NCBI GenBank assembly: GCA_030625445.1
Contig: DAOUQU010000098.1
Location: 1-6,449, forward strand
Source: Gammaproteobacteria bacterium
Lineage (GTDB): Bacteria; Pseudomonadota; Gammaproteobacteria; Chromatiales; Chromatiaceae
Length of the DNA stretch: 6,449 nt
Reading direction: 5' to 3'
Positions 1 through 6,295 of this stretch are shown here, piece by piece; the stretch's first letter is position 1, and every line of letters starts with the position of its first letter. A program made the translations under genes and the position numbers. The notes beneath the pieces were generated by a model. That model saw nothing but the letters and a program-made list of their open reading frames with translations, had not been told where the DNA came from and ran no database searches.

Positions 1-19
1 GATAATAGAGATCGTGAAA

Positions 20-1255
20 TTAACCAAAGAAGAACCAGCCTAATAGCGACAGGAAAACCACGGGAAAAGCCACACGAGCAGACAGGTCCACAACTTTGGC
101 CGGTGGATCGCGATCAATCGTCGACAGGTAGGATGTCATCACCACGACAAGCAATGCCATAAATACCAGCAGCGTACTACCGACGGTGAAGTAGTCCAGA
201 CGTGTCATATAGGGAAGCCGGGGCAAAAGACTCGCAAATACGAAACGCTGGGCGATCAGTGTCAGTATGGAACTGGTTGCCACGCCGATGCGCACACCAA
301 CGTGAACTCTGCCAATCCAGAAGGCCGCCCAGGACATAACCACCACCACGGCAAGCGGCAAGACTATTTGCCAGATGTAATAGGCGATATACCGTTTGGC
401 TTCGAAGCGAGCTGCAAAACCCGGGACTTTCAACCCTTCCAGCGGTTCGTAGAAAAGAGGCAGCGCCTCGAATTGCACCCGCTTCCAGTCCGGCAACGAC
501 CATGTGTCGGCAATTTCTCCACCGATGAGCGAGGGATTTACCTTGCCGATACCAGGCGCGAAGGCAACTTGGTCAATGGTGTAACCGGCGGCGACAAAGT
601 GAATAGTAAAAGTGTGCTTGTCGAAGGGAAATTCAGAGAGCATCAAGGGCTGGGACAAATGCCCAGTGTAGCGTTGATCGTAGACAATCGTACCATCCGG
701 ATGGATCACAACAACTTCAGGCAGGGATTTTGATACCAGGCCCTGACGATTAGCCAGCAGCACCTGCGGATTCCAGACCTCCTCCAGTCGCTTCTTCCGT
801 ATCACTCCCCCCGGATTTGCAAGACGTTCATCCTTCCAGCGCAGACGAATCCATACGTTTGCAGTGAAATTCTGGCTCGCATCATCAATCTCGTCGATGT
901 CGAGCACAAACACAAAGAAGTCAACCTTTGTCGCTCCCTTCCACTCTTCCGGACGTTGTGCCTTGAGTTCGTCTTCAGCAGCAGCGTCTGCAGCGACCTT
1001 CTCCACTGCCTTTTCCGCCGCCTTTTCTGCAACCTCAGCAGCAGCCTTCTCAACAACCTTCTCAACAACCTTCTCAACAACCTTCTCAGCTGCCTGAGTT
1101 GCAGCCTGCTCTATTGCTTCCTCCGTTGCCGGTTCGAGATCCTGCTCCGCAGAAAGTGTAGCGGCGGGAACGCAGGCAATCATCAGGACCATGCCCCAGG
1201 CAACCACCCTACGACACATGATGGATATTGTTGAACTCAGATTTCCATTTTTCAT
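20..1255 (-). CDS. Bacterial pentameric ligand-gated ion channel (Cys-loop receptor superfamily)
   Basis: Probable inner-membrane ligand-gated channel with a periplasmic ligand-binding domain; ligand unknown. Residues are numbered from the upstream GTG at 1273 (417 aa). A Sec signal peptide ends near ALSA (about 42). A Glu/Lys/Val/Ala-rich helical spacer covers about 50-100. The ligand-binding domain covers about 115-290, with the loop-D-like VWIRLRW (140-146), the EVWNP segment (165-169) and FPFD (215-218) of the Cys-loop. The disulfide cysteines are absent, as usual in prokaryotic members. Four membrane segments follow: M1 about 297-320 with P306, M2 about 326-350, M3 about 359-383 and M4 about 400-416. 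LPRLPYMT (349-356) between M2 and M3 resembles the GLIC M2-M3 loop. I prefer the ATG at 1255 (411 aa): AAGTGAG lies 6 nt before it, and the GTG at 1273 would sit almost on the predicted transcription start. An ATG at 1219 is also possible. Family assignment is strong; ligand and ion selectivity are unknown. Confidence 0.9.
   Translation of the reverse strand: MKNGNLSSTISIMCRRVVAWGMVLMIACVPAATLSAEQDLEPATEEAIEQAATQAAEKVVEKVVEKVVEKAAAEVAEKAAEKAVEKVAADAAAEDELKAQRPEEWKGATKVDFFVFVLDIDEIDDASQNFTANVWIRLRWKDERLANPGGVIRKKRLEEVWNPQVLLANRQGLVSKSLPEVVVIHPDGTIVYDQRYTGHLSQPLMLSEFPFDKHTFTIHFVAAGYTIDQVAFAPGIGKVNPSLIGGEIADTWSLPDWKRVQFEALPLFYEPLEGLKVPGFAARFEAKRYIAYYIWQIVLPLAVVVVMSWAAFWIGRVHVGVRIGVATSSILTLIAQRFVFASLLPRLPYMTRLDYFTVGSTLLVFMALLVVVMTSYLSTIDRDPPAKVVDLSARVAFPVVFLSLLGWFFFG
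1045..1092 (-). repeat. 12-bp tandem repeat inside the channel gene
   Basis: Three perfect copies of CCTTCTCAACAA (plus-strand reading; 1045-1056, 1057-1068, 1069-1080) are followed by a degenerate fourth (1081-1092). On the coding strand they encode successive EKVV units and then EKAA, in the spacer between signal peptide and ligand-binding domain. The unit is a multiple of three, so gain or loss of copies would change spacer length without breaking the frame. Confidence 0.9.
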
Positions 1256-1284
1256 GGCACGCTCACTTGTCACTGTTCAAACTT

Positions 1285-1312
1285 ATTACAATTCTAAATT
1301 GTTTTCGGTCAA
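1285..1312 (-). promoter_or_regulatory. Sigma-70-like promoter of the ion channel gene
   Basis: Read on the minus strand, TTGACC (1307-1312) and TGTAAT (1285-1290) each match the consensus -35 and -10 at five of six positions and are 16 bp apart. Transcription would begin near 1278, about 23 nt before the ATG at 1255. This suggests that the channel gene is its own transcription unit and not part of the upstream operon. It is a pattern match only; TAGAAT at 1293-1298 is a possible alternative -10. Confidence 0.5.
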
Positions 1313-1339
1313 ACACAACAGGCACCCCGTAAACGACAA

Positions 1340-1485
1340 AATTGCGGTTCCGGATCCGTTGAGGCATCGACGGAAATGAACACCACGGGAACTACGGACG
1401 ATGCTGTCACAGCACGCGCCTTGCAGCAGCGTGATGGCCAGGCGATTGAGCACGGCAAACAGGACGGTGGGAACGAGATAATCCG
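1340..1485 (-). pseudogene. Decayed duplicate of the 3' end of a hupE-like gene
   Basis: Positions 1419-1462 match 1577-1620, inside the intact hupE-like gene, at 39 of 44 bases as a direct repeat 158 bp away. A further 9-bp match (CAGCACGCG) flanks both copies on the low-coordinate side. Translated on the minus strand the fragment reads FAVLNRLAITLLQGA, against FAVLKRLPVTLPQGA in the intact protein. Similarity fades downstream of this segment, where the frame continues as unrelated residues. There is no start codon or ribosome binding site for it, and it lies immediately after the hupE stop. It is most simply a remnant of a tandem duplication or of a second hupE paralogue. The duplicated core is clear from the sequence; the outer limits given are approximate. 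Confidence 0.65.
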
Positions 1486-2502
1486 CTATATCGCAACGGG
1501 CAGAAAGGACATCACCCGGTCTATCGTCCAGTAAGCGGCAATGCTGCCGATACTGTAAGGCAGCACGCGCCATGCGCCTTGCGGCAGCGTGACGGGCAGA
1601 CGTTTGAGCACGGCAAACAGCGCGAGGACGGCCCCAATGAACATCAGCTGCCCGGTTTCCACGCCGACATTGAACATCAGCAGCGCCAGCGGAATTTCCT
1701 GCTGGGGCAAGCCGATTTCTGACAACGCGCCGGCAAAGCCAAGGCCGTGGAACAAGCCGAATGCGAAGGCGACCACCCACGGATACTGCTCGGTCAGGCT
1801 GACCTTGCCCTGCCTGCTGTGAATGATCTCGACAGCCAGAAACAGGATACTCAACGCGATGAGCGCTTCGGTGGGCGCCGACGGGATATGCACGACACCC
1901 AGTGTCGCCAGCGCCAGCGTGATGCTGTGCGCGACGGTAAATGCGGTGACCGCCTTCAGCAGCGGCTTGAAACCGGTGACGATTAGCATCAGCGCCAGCA
2001 CGAACAGCAGGTGATCGACCCCTTCGAGGATATGCACTGTGCCCATGCGCCAATAGTCGCCGGCGACCTTCAGTTTTGACGCCTCCAGCGGGATGGTGAA
2101 CTGCGGTGATGCGGGCCGTAAAATCGCCGAATGCGAAGCGCCGTCCTGCAGTTGAACCAGCAACAGCACATCGGTCTGCGTCGCTGTCAGGCCATCGATA
2201 GTAATGGTCTGGCCGCTCAGCGGCGCACCGCTGCTCTTGTAGGTGGCGTGTTCGATGCGTGCGCCGGGGGCTTCCTGAATGGTTGGCGAACCCACCAACT
2301 GCAGACTCTCCGGCAGCCGTGGTGTGATGGCCAGCACCTTGTCGCCACGCGTGGGCACCTTCCAGGTAACCGCGAACAGGCCAGTGCTCTGCTCTTTGAT
2401 ATCGAGCAGTGCGGGACGGATCTCATCGGCGTTAGCCTGCATTGGCGCAAACAGCCCCGCCAGCAGGGCTGCAACCAGCGGCAGCCACTGAAGCCGCTTC
2501 AT
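1486..2502 (-). CDS. HupE/UreJ-family membrane protein
   Basis: A 338-aa membrane protein of the HupE/UreJ_2 type. HupE and UreJ relatives are associated with nickel or other metal handling; the substrate here is unknown. A signal peptide (MKRLQWLPLV to ANA, about residue 25) is followed by a periplasmic beta-rich region (about 26-145) and a C-terminal domain of about six membrane helices (about 150-335). Candidate metal ligands lie in or beside helices: H157 and H164 (HILEGVDHLLF), H192 (FTVAHSITL), H228, H252 (FGLFHGLGFAGAL) and E282. The ATG at 2502 overlaps the TGA of the upstream parvulin-like gene as ATGA, implying one operon and translational coupling. The stop is TAG at 1486-1488. A decayed copy of its 3' end follows directly. 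Family is clear; metal specificity is not, and no hydrogenase or urease gene is visible. Confidence 0.88.
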   Translation of the reverse strand: MKRLQWLPLVAALLAGLFAPMQANADEIRPALLDIKEQSTGLFAVTWKVPTRGDKVLAITPRLPESLQLVGSPTIQEAPGARIEHATYKSSGAPLSGQTITIDGLTATQTDVLLLVQLQDGASHSAILRPASPQFTIPLEASKLKVAGDYWRMGTVHILEGVDHLLFVLALMLIVTGFKPLLKAVTAFTVAHSITLALATLGVVHIPSAPTEALIALSILFLAVEIIHSRQGKVSLTEQYPWVVAFAFGLFHGLGFAGALSEIGLPQQEIPLALLMFNVGVETGQLMFIGAVLALFAVLKRLPVTLPQGAWRVLPYSIGSIAAYWTIDRVMSFLPVAI

Positions 2503-3419
2503 CGTGCCATATCCTGAATCGCTGCAAGCGACTCTCTGTTCGCCGGGGCTTCGCTGCCCTGCGCAGTGTCATCGTCCGCCTTCAGCGGCTCTTCGATGAC
2601 CACGCTGTACTGCTCACGCAGGCTCTCGTAGAACTGTTCGTTGAGCTCCTCGCCCTTGTCGCTCTTCCACTCCTGCTCCACCCGCTCGCTCACCTCGGCG
2701 AACACCGGCGCCGGGGGCTCGCTGACCGCCTGCACATACACCAGGTGTACACCATAGCCGGAGAGCACCGGCCCGTGCCATTGCCCGGGTGAAAGCGCAA
2801 TCAGGGATTCGGTAAAGCCACTGCCGAACTGTTTCTGAATTTCGGTCTGATCCTTTTGTGGAAAGTAGTTCTGCAGCATGAAGCTGTCGCCGAGCGCGCC
2901 GGCATCGCCGATATCATCGCCCAGGGCGATCAACTCCGCCTTGATCTTTTTTGCATCATCCAGGGTCGCATCGTCGCGCTTGTCCGGATCGATAAAGACC
3001 TGGGTGAAGGTGTAGAGGGCTGGCTGCTGGTAGCGCTGCTTGTGCTCCTCGAAGTAGGTGTGCAGATCCTCTTCGCCGGGCGGCGTCAACGCCACCAGGT
3101 CCTTGGCGAGGAACTCCAGCTTCTGCGCCAGGCGGCGGCGGATGACCTGGTCGTGCTTGTTGAGCCCCATGGTCAGCGCTTCGCGGTAGAGCACGGTCTC
3201 GCGGATGTACTGCTGCATCAGGCCGTCAAACTCTGCAGCCGTCGGCGGCCGGTTCCAGCGTTTTTGCCAGGCAGTTTGCATCCACTCGACTTCACCTGCA
3301 GTCACAACTATAGTTTTATCACTCTCTTCCATCACCGGTTCGGCAAACGCACCGTATAACAGGTAAATAGCTGCGCCGATGAGCATAAAATGCACCAGCG
3401 GTTCACGTAATAATTTCAC
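2499..3419 (-). CDS. Membrane-anchored PpiC-type (parvulin-like) peptidyl-prolyl isomerase
   Basis: A 306-aa protein resembling parvulin-type foldases of the PpiC/SurA group, probably anchored in the inner membrane and facing the periplasm. One N-terminal membrane segment (about 8-24) is followed by a SurA-N-like helical region (about 38-115) and a PPIase-like domain (about 118-232) ending in GPVLSGYGVHLVYV, the typical closing motif, with H225. The first parvulin histidine motif (normally like RHIL) reads TQVFI (139-143) here, so catalysis is uncertain. A Glu/Asp-rich tail ends the protein. The GTG start at 3417-3419 has GGAG 9 nt upstream (in AGTGGAGTGATCAGAA). The TGA overlaps the start of the HupE-like gene by 4 bp. 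The promoter is not clear; TTGCTT-17-TATATA at about 3590-3618 is a weak candidate. Pairing with HupE suggests help in folding it or a shared periplasmic role (inference). Confidence 0.85.
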   Translation of the reverse strand: MKLLREPLVHFMLIGAAIYLLYGAFAEPVMEESDKTIVVTAGEVEWMQTAWQKRWNRPPTAAEFDGLMQQYIRETVLYREALTMGLNKHDQVIRRRLAQKLEFLAKDLVALTPPGEEDLHTYFEEHKQRYQQPALYTFTQVFIDPDKRDDATLDDAKKIKAELIALGDDIGDAGALGDSFMLQNYFPQKDQTEIQKQFGSGFTESLIALSPGQWHGPVLSGYGVHLVYVQAVSEPPAPVFAEVSERVEQEWKSDKGEELNEQFYESLREQYSVVIEEPLKADDDTAQGSEAPANRESLAAIQDMAR

Positions 3420-3451
3420 TTCTGATCACTCCACTTCAATTAATAACAACC

Positions 3452-3584
3452 GTCATTGCAAGCAAAGCGCGGCAACCTCATCACAAGTTGCCGCGGTTAC
3501 TGCGCCCGTCCATGGGTTCCGCCCTTACGGGCCGCACTTCGTGCGTTCAAAATCACTCCCGGTGATTTTGTCGCTCGTAATGAC
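3452..3584. repeat. MITE-like palindromic repeat element
   Basis: The element is bounded by imperfect inverted repeats, GTCATTGCAAGC (3452-3463) and GCTCGTAATGAC (3573-3584), matching at 10 of 12 positions. Inside are four hairpins: CGCGGCAAC/GTTGCCGCG (3468-3476 with 3487-3495), GCCC/GGGC (3521-3524 with 3529-3532), CGCAC/GTGCG (3533-3537 with 3541-3545) and AAAATCAC/GTGATTTT (3549-3556 with 3562-3569). It has no coding capacity. GTCATTGC-bounded palindromic repeats recur between genes in many proteobacteria. Its inner edge is 32 bp from the parvulin start, so it may form part of that transcript's leader. Confidence 0.7.
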
Positions 3585-3609
3585 AAACGTATATAAACAC
3601 ACTTCACTT

Positions 3610-3648
3610 AAAAAGCAAAACGGGCCAGCCCATCAAGGTCTAGCCCGT
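3610..3648 (-). terminator. Rho-independent terminator, minus strand
   Basis: Read on the minus strand, ACGGGCTAGACC (3637-3648) pairs with GGGCTGGCCCGT (3620-3631) across a 5-nt loop. This gives a 12-bp stem with one G-U pair and one mismatch, followed by TTTTGCTTTTT. There is no T-tract on the other side, so it acts on minus-strand transcription. It lies between the insertion sequence and the parvulin-hupE operon, so it would stop transcripts from the IS or from the gene the IS appears to have cut, and it implies a separate promoter for the operon. Confidence 0.75.
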
Positions 3649-3694
3649 CCAAACGCCAGCTGTTAAATTATTGTCAATGATTTATGACGTTTCA

Positions 3695-3745
3695 TTACGG
3701 CTTTTCCTCTTCAGGTTTTGAATCCAAATCGTATGCCAATTTTTT
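3695..3745 (-). pseudogene. Possible 3' stub of a gene cut by the insertion sequence
   Basis: Between the IS end (3746) and a TAA at 3695-3697, one minus-strand frame reads LAYDLDSKPEEEKP and stops. Such an acidic, hydrophilic tail is typical of protein C-termini, and an intrinsic terminator follows about 50 bp later. This is the layout expected of a gene end whose body lies beyond the IS. A second frame is also open briefly (KNWHTIWIQNLKRKS), so the reading frame is not certain. The family cannot be recognised from about 16 residues. Confidence 0.3.
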
Positions 3746-3773
3746 CCTATGGGCGCAAAATTCGGTTGGATTT
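3746..3773 (+). repeat. Left terminal inverted repeat of the insertion sequence
   Basis: 28 bp beginning CCTATGGGCGCAAAATTCGG, identical to the reverse complement of 6422-6449; the match breaks at base 29. It covers the first two plus-strand bases of the transposase stop codon (3772-3774). Confidence 0.95.
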
Positions 3774-5565
3774 AGGAGGCCGCAGTCTTTTTCAGAGGCA
3801 TTTCAAGCAATCGTTGTGGGAGATTGGGGATTTTAAATACTTCCGCCATTCTCTTTGGATACTTCTGCGTGACTCTCTGCGCCTGCTCAAAAGCCTTGCG
3901 GACCTGAACGATATCGATTTCAGCAAATCGTTCTGCAAGATCGGCTTTTCCGTTTAAGATGATTTCCATGTACTGCGGGTTCTCCAGGTTTTTGACGAGG
4001 GGCGTTTGCGCCAGCATTGTTTTCAGTGTTTTCGATAATGCATGGTTACCACTTCGCTTGCGGCCTTTGCGCTTCAGGTCTCTGAAGAACTGCTCCAGGA
4101 TATTATTCGTCCTTTGCGGTTGCACGAAAGTAGAACCTGTTTTTGTGGAGACCTGAATCGGATCGGCGAATAGTTTCTCCCAGTATTTGTCGATCTGCCT
4201 CACCATTTTCCGGTAGACAAGCGTTGTAGCCGCCAGGTTTTTGATCTCCTGTGAGTGACGAAACCGGGTAAGGCTCGCCTTGATGGTTGCCATGTCGGCA
4301 TTACCCTCGTCATTCAATCCCTCCCGGCTATCAGGTTGCGCAATCCGCATAACCTCTCTCAAGTGATCGAAGACCCTGAGCGTATCAAGCATTCTCGATA
4401 CCGTGCTGGAGAGCGCCTTGTCGGTCAATGTCTTGCTGACCGGCATCAGCGGCAGTAAAGAAGCATCAGCCCCCATCTTCTGCTTGAGTGCTTTCAATTT
4501 TGGATAAGCCTCCTGCAGCCGCTGGTAAAAATCAAGATGTGGCCTGTCGAATGGAAAACCGAAGCCATTGGATTCACTCTTTGCCTCCAACACCCAGCTG
4601 ATGATGAGATAGGCGGCTGCCAGAGGGTGCAGTGGTGTGTCCGGTTCATCCAGTTGCTTGCTCTCAAGATAATGGCTAAGAGACTGTCGTGCATCCGGGG
4701 CATCCTCGATGGCTTGTTTGAGCGCTTTTGCCGTCTTGCGTAACGTGCCGCGTATGCCATACCTCCTCAGATGTCTACGAATGGTGCTGTAGTCGTGTCC
4801 AAGCAGATCTTTGCCGATGTCTTTGAGAAAATGAAAATGGCAGATAAAGTCCGGCACGCCTGGAAAGACCTCCGCGACGGCCTTCAAAATCGCACCTCCC
4901 ATATCGTGCACCAGTGCAATCGGGTCACCGTATGCCTGCTGGATTCTCCTGAGAAAAGGAATCAGTTCACGGGCGTTTTCCGTGGGGATCTTGATATTGT
5001 CGAGAACGATTTTGGAGAGTGCGTCGATGGTGCTCATGAGGTGGGGGCTGTCGCCTTCGCATGTCCCGTCCAAATGTAAAATATAGCCGCCCTGTGAACC
5101 CATGAACTGCTTGATCTTCTCCTGGCTTTGTTCGTGCGCCAATGCCAGATAGACGATAAACCGCCTGCCCAGATAATCGATCTCCCGAAGCGAGATAGCG
5201 ATGTTCTTTGCATGGAGTTCCTGCTGAATCTCTTTGCCATTGCGACAGTGTAGAAAGATGGCCTGCCCTACAAACACGAGCACATCGTAGCCGTAGCGGG
5301 CGCCGGGAGGAACCAGTTGCTGCAACTCTTCGGCCAGAAACACCGGTTGCTCCACACAGCGGGGACAAGAGGTTTGTGTCTCATGGGCAGTGAAATGACC
5401 GATACGCAGCGTGGCAACCTCCCGGGTGTGCGTTTTCAACACGCGGTTGGCGGAATCACATGCAGGACAAGCGCTCTGATTGGGAGCAAACCGTATTAAT
5501 GGTTTCTCTGGAAACAAGACACCAGTAGAGAGATTGACTTGCAATTTCTCGAGATGATGGCTCAA
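3772..5565 (-). CDS. DDE transposase of the insertion sequence (OrfB)
   Basis: A 597-aa transposase expected to cut and join the IS ends. The N-terminus carries two cysteine pairs, CPAC (33-36) and CPRC (67-70), likely a zinc ribbon. Candidate catalytic residues of an RNase H-like core are D166 (LHLDGTCEGD), D221 (VHDMGG) and E491 (RTNNILEQFFRDLKRKGRKR), with CHFHFLKD (242-249) after the second Asp and about 270 residues of mostly helical insertion before the Glu, as in MULE- or ISL3-like enzymes. No ATG occurs until residue 155, beyond the cysteine pairs. Initiation is therefore either at the TTG (5563-5565), which overlaps the OrfA stop as TTGA and has no evident Shine-Dalgarno, or by -1 frameshift from OrfA. 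The stop TAA lies in the left inverted repeat. No internal stop or frameshift is seen. Family name uncertain. Confidence 0.88.
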   Translation of the reverse strand: MSHHLEKLQVNLSTGVLFPEKPLIRFAPNQSACPACDSANRVLKTHTREVATLRIGHFTAHETQTSCPRCVEQPVFLAEELQQLVPPGARYGYDVLVFVGQAIFLHCRNGKEIQQELHAKNIAISLREIDYLGRRFIVYLALAHEQSQEKIKQFMGSQGGYILHLDGTCEGDSPHLMSTIDALSKIVLDNIKIPTENARELIPFLRRIQQAYGDPIALVHDMGGAILKAVAEVFPGVPDFICHFHFLKDIGKDLLGHDYSTIRRHLRRYGIRGTLRKTAKALKQAIEDAPDARQSLSHYLESKQLDEPDTPLHPLAAAYLIISWVLEAKSESNGFGFPFDRPHLDFYQRLQEAYPKLKALKQKMGADASLLPLMPVSKTLTDKALSSTVSRMLDTLRVFDHLREVMRIAQPDSREGLNDEGNADMATIKASLTRFRHSQEIKNLAATTLVYRKMVRQIDKYWEKLFADPIQVSTKTGSTFVQPQRTNNILEQFFRDLKRKGRKRSGNHALSKTLKTMLAQTPLVKNLENPQYMEIILNGKADLAERFAEIDIVQVRKAFEQAQRVTQKYPKRMAEVFKIPNLPQRLLEMPLKKTAAS

Positions 5566-6218
5566 GTATCTGACGCTGGAATAGCCACCGTTTTTTTTAG
5601 TAGGCCATGATGTTCGAGCAGTTGTCGGATGGCGGTTACATCGATGTCGTGTTGTTTGGATTTGAGTCGGCGCGCGATCTGTTTCACATCACTTTGTGGA
5701 TGGTCAATCAGATCGACCAGTATCATCACCGCCTCCATATCGGATGGCATGCGTGACTCCCCGGCAACCTCCTGAGCCAAACGGGCCTGCATTTGTTGTT
5801 CCCGGGTCTTGGAATCGGCGGCGAACCAAATCCAGCGGCCCATCCTATTCTCCCGGTAGATCGCAGGATGGTCGCGAAAGTGCGAGAGAAAGGAGCGCGG
5901 CTGCAGCCCAAGCATCTCGCCCAACTCTGTGCTACTCAACCCTTGCTCTGAGTGAGTGACCAGATGGACCAGGGTTTGCTTCAGATTGCCGTGCTTCGAG
6001 AAGAAGGCCCCCTGATGCCGCCACAGGCCAATGTCGTCGAATTGAGCGATCTCCGGCAAGGTGTAATAGCGACCATTGCGATTATAGCTCGTGTAGGCGC
6101 TCAAGACTTTTAAGCGTCGACGCGCCGTCACAACGGAGCATGACAGCCAGCTGGCCAACTGAACAACCGTCACGACTTTTTGCTTCTTGAACCAGCGCAT
6201 CACTGCAGTGAGATCCAT
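5562..6218 (-). CDS. Multi-HTH DNA-binding protein of the insertion sequence (OrfA)
   Basis: A 218-aa protein made of apparent winged-helix units. The first (about 5-55) includes VVTVVQLASWLSCSVVTARR and a wing-like RNGRYYTL. The second (about 80-132) includes LSSTELGEMLGLQPRSFLSH and MGRWIWF. A third HTH-like stretch covers about 163-207 (DVKQIARRLKSKQHDIDVTA). No catalytic motif is seen. It starts at ATG 6216-6218 with GAGGT 5 nt upstream. It ends in TGA overlapping the TTG of the transposase, with an A8 run 12 codons from its end. It may bind the IS ends or the 14-bp repeats upstream of itself as regulator or as the DNA-binding half of a fused transposase (inference). I do not recognise the family by name. 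Confidence 0.75.
   Translation of the reverse strand: MDLTAVMRWFKKQKVVTVVQLASWLSCSVVTARRRLKVLSAYTSYNRNGRYYTLPEIAQFDDIGLWRHQGAFFSKHGNLKQTLVHLVTHSEQGLSSTELGEMLGLQPRSFLSHFRDHPAIYRENRMGRWIWFAADSKTREQQMQARLAQEVAGESRMPSDMEAVMILVDLIDHPQSDVKQIARRLKSKQHDIDVTAIRQLLEHHGLLKKTVAIPASDT
5591..5598 (-). promoter_or_regulatory. A8 slippery run, candidate -1 frameshift site
   Basis: On the minus strand OrfA reads CTA AAA AAA ACG, containing A8 with a heptamer A_AAA_AAA in the correct phase. A -1 slip gives AAC GGT GGC TAT TCC AGC GTC AGA TAC and then enters the transposase at its TTG codon without a stop. The product would be 209 residues of OrfA plus 9 linker residues plus 597, or 815 aa. GGTGGCT (5583-5589) can pair with AGCCATC (5556-5562), but it begins only 1 nt after the run, closer than usual. 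Transcriptional slippage on A8 is an alternative. Confidence 0.45.
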
Positions 6219-6223
6219 CGCCT

Positions 6224-6228
6224 ACCTC
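6224..6228 (-). promoter_or_regulatory. Ribosome binding site of OrfA
   Basis: GAGGT on the minus strand, 5 nt before the ATG at 6216-6218; it fixes the start of OrfA and is the only clear ribosome binding site within the IS. Confidence 0.7.
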
Positions 6229-6232
6229 AAAT

Positions 6233-6277
6233 GATAAAGTATATGCATTATGATACAAGGATAGCATATACTTTATC
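6233..6277. promoter_or_regulatory. Perfect 14-bp palindrome upstream of OrfA, candidate operator
   Basis: GATAAAGTATATGC (6233-6246) and its exact reverse complement GCATATACTTTATC (6264-6277) are separated by 17 bp. The pair lies 15 bp upstream of the OrfA ATG, where the promoter is expected; TATACT or CATAAT within it could serve as -10, without a convincing -35. A protein bound here, possibly OrfA, could repress or activate transposase expression. The repeat could instead fold in mRNA. Confidence 0.6.
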
Positions 6278-6295
6278 TTTTGTAGCCAAAAAGAA

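Noticed and set aside
302..733. A 143-codon plus-strand open frame within the channel gene
   Set aside because: It is antisense to a clearly conserved channel protein and its translation shows no recognisable domain.
1045..1092. Short tandem repeats as a CRISPR array
   Set aside because: The units are 12 bp, contiguous without spacers, and encode EKVV repeats in frame.
1256..1273. GTG at 1273 as the channel start
   Set aside because: It would begin about 5 nt after the predicted transcription start with no ribosome binding site; the ATG at 1255 has AAGTGAG in front of it.
1286..2053. A 255-codon minus-strand open frame spanning hupE and the region after it
   Set aside because: Most of it is an out-of-frame shadow of the intact hupE-like gene; only the part below 1486 has meaning, as the decayed duplicate.
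2856..3359. A 167-codon plus-strand open frame opposite the parvulin gene
   Set aside because: It is antisense to a well supported gene and has no domain or ribosome binding site that I can see.
3672..3677. TTGACA on the minus strand as a -35 element
   Set aside because: No -10-like hexamer lies 15-19 bp downstream, and the terminator follows shortly.
3737..3745. Target-site duplication at the left IS edge
   Set aside because: The right flank is outside the window, so no duplication can be shown.
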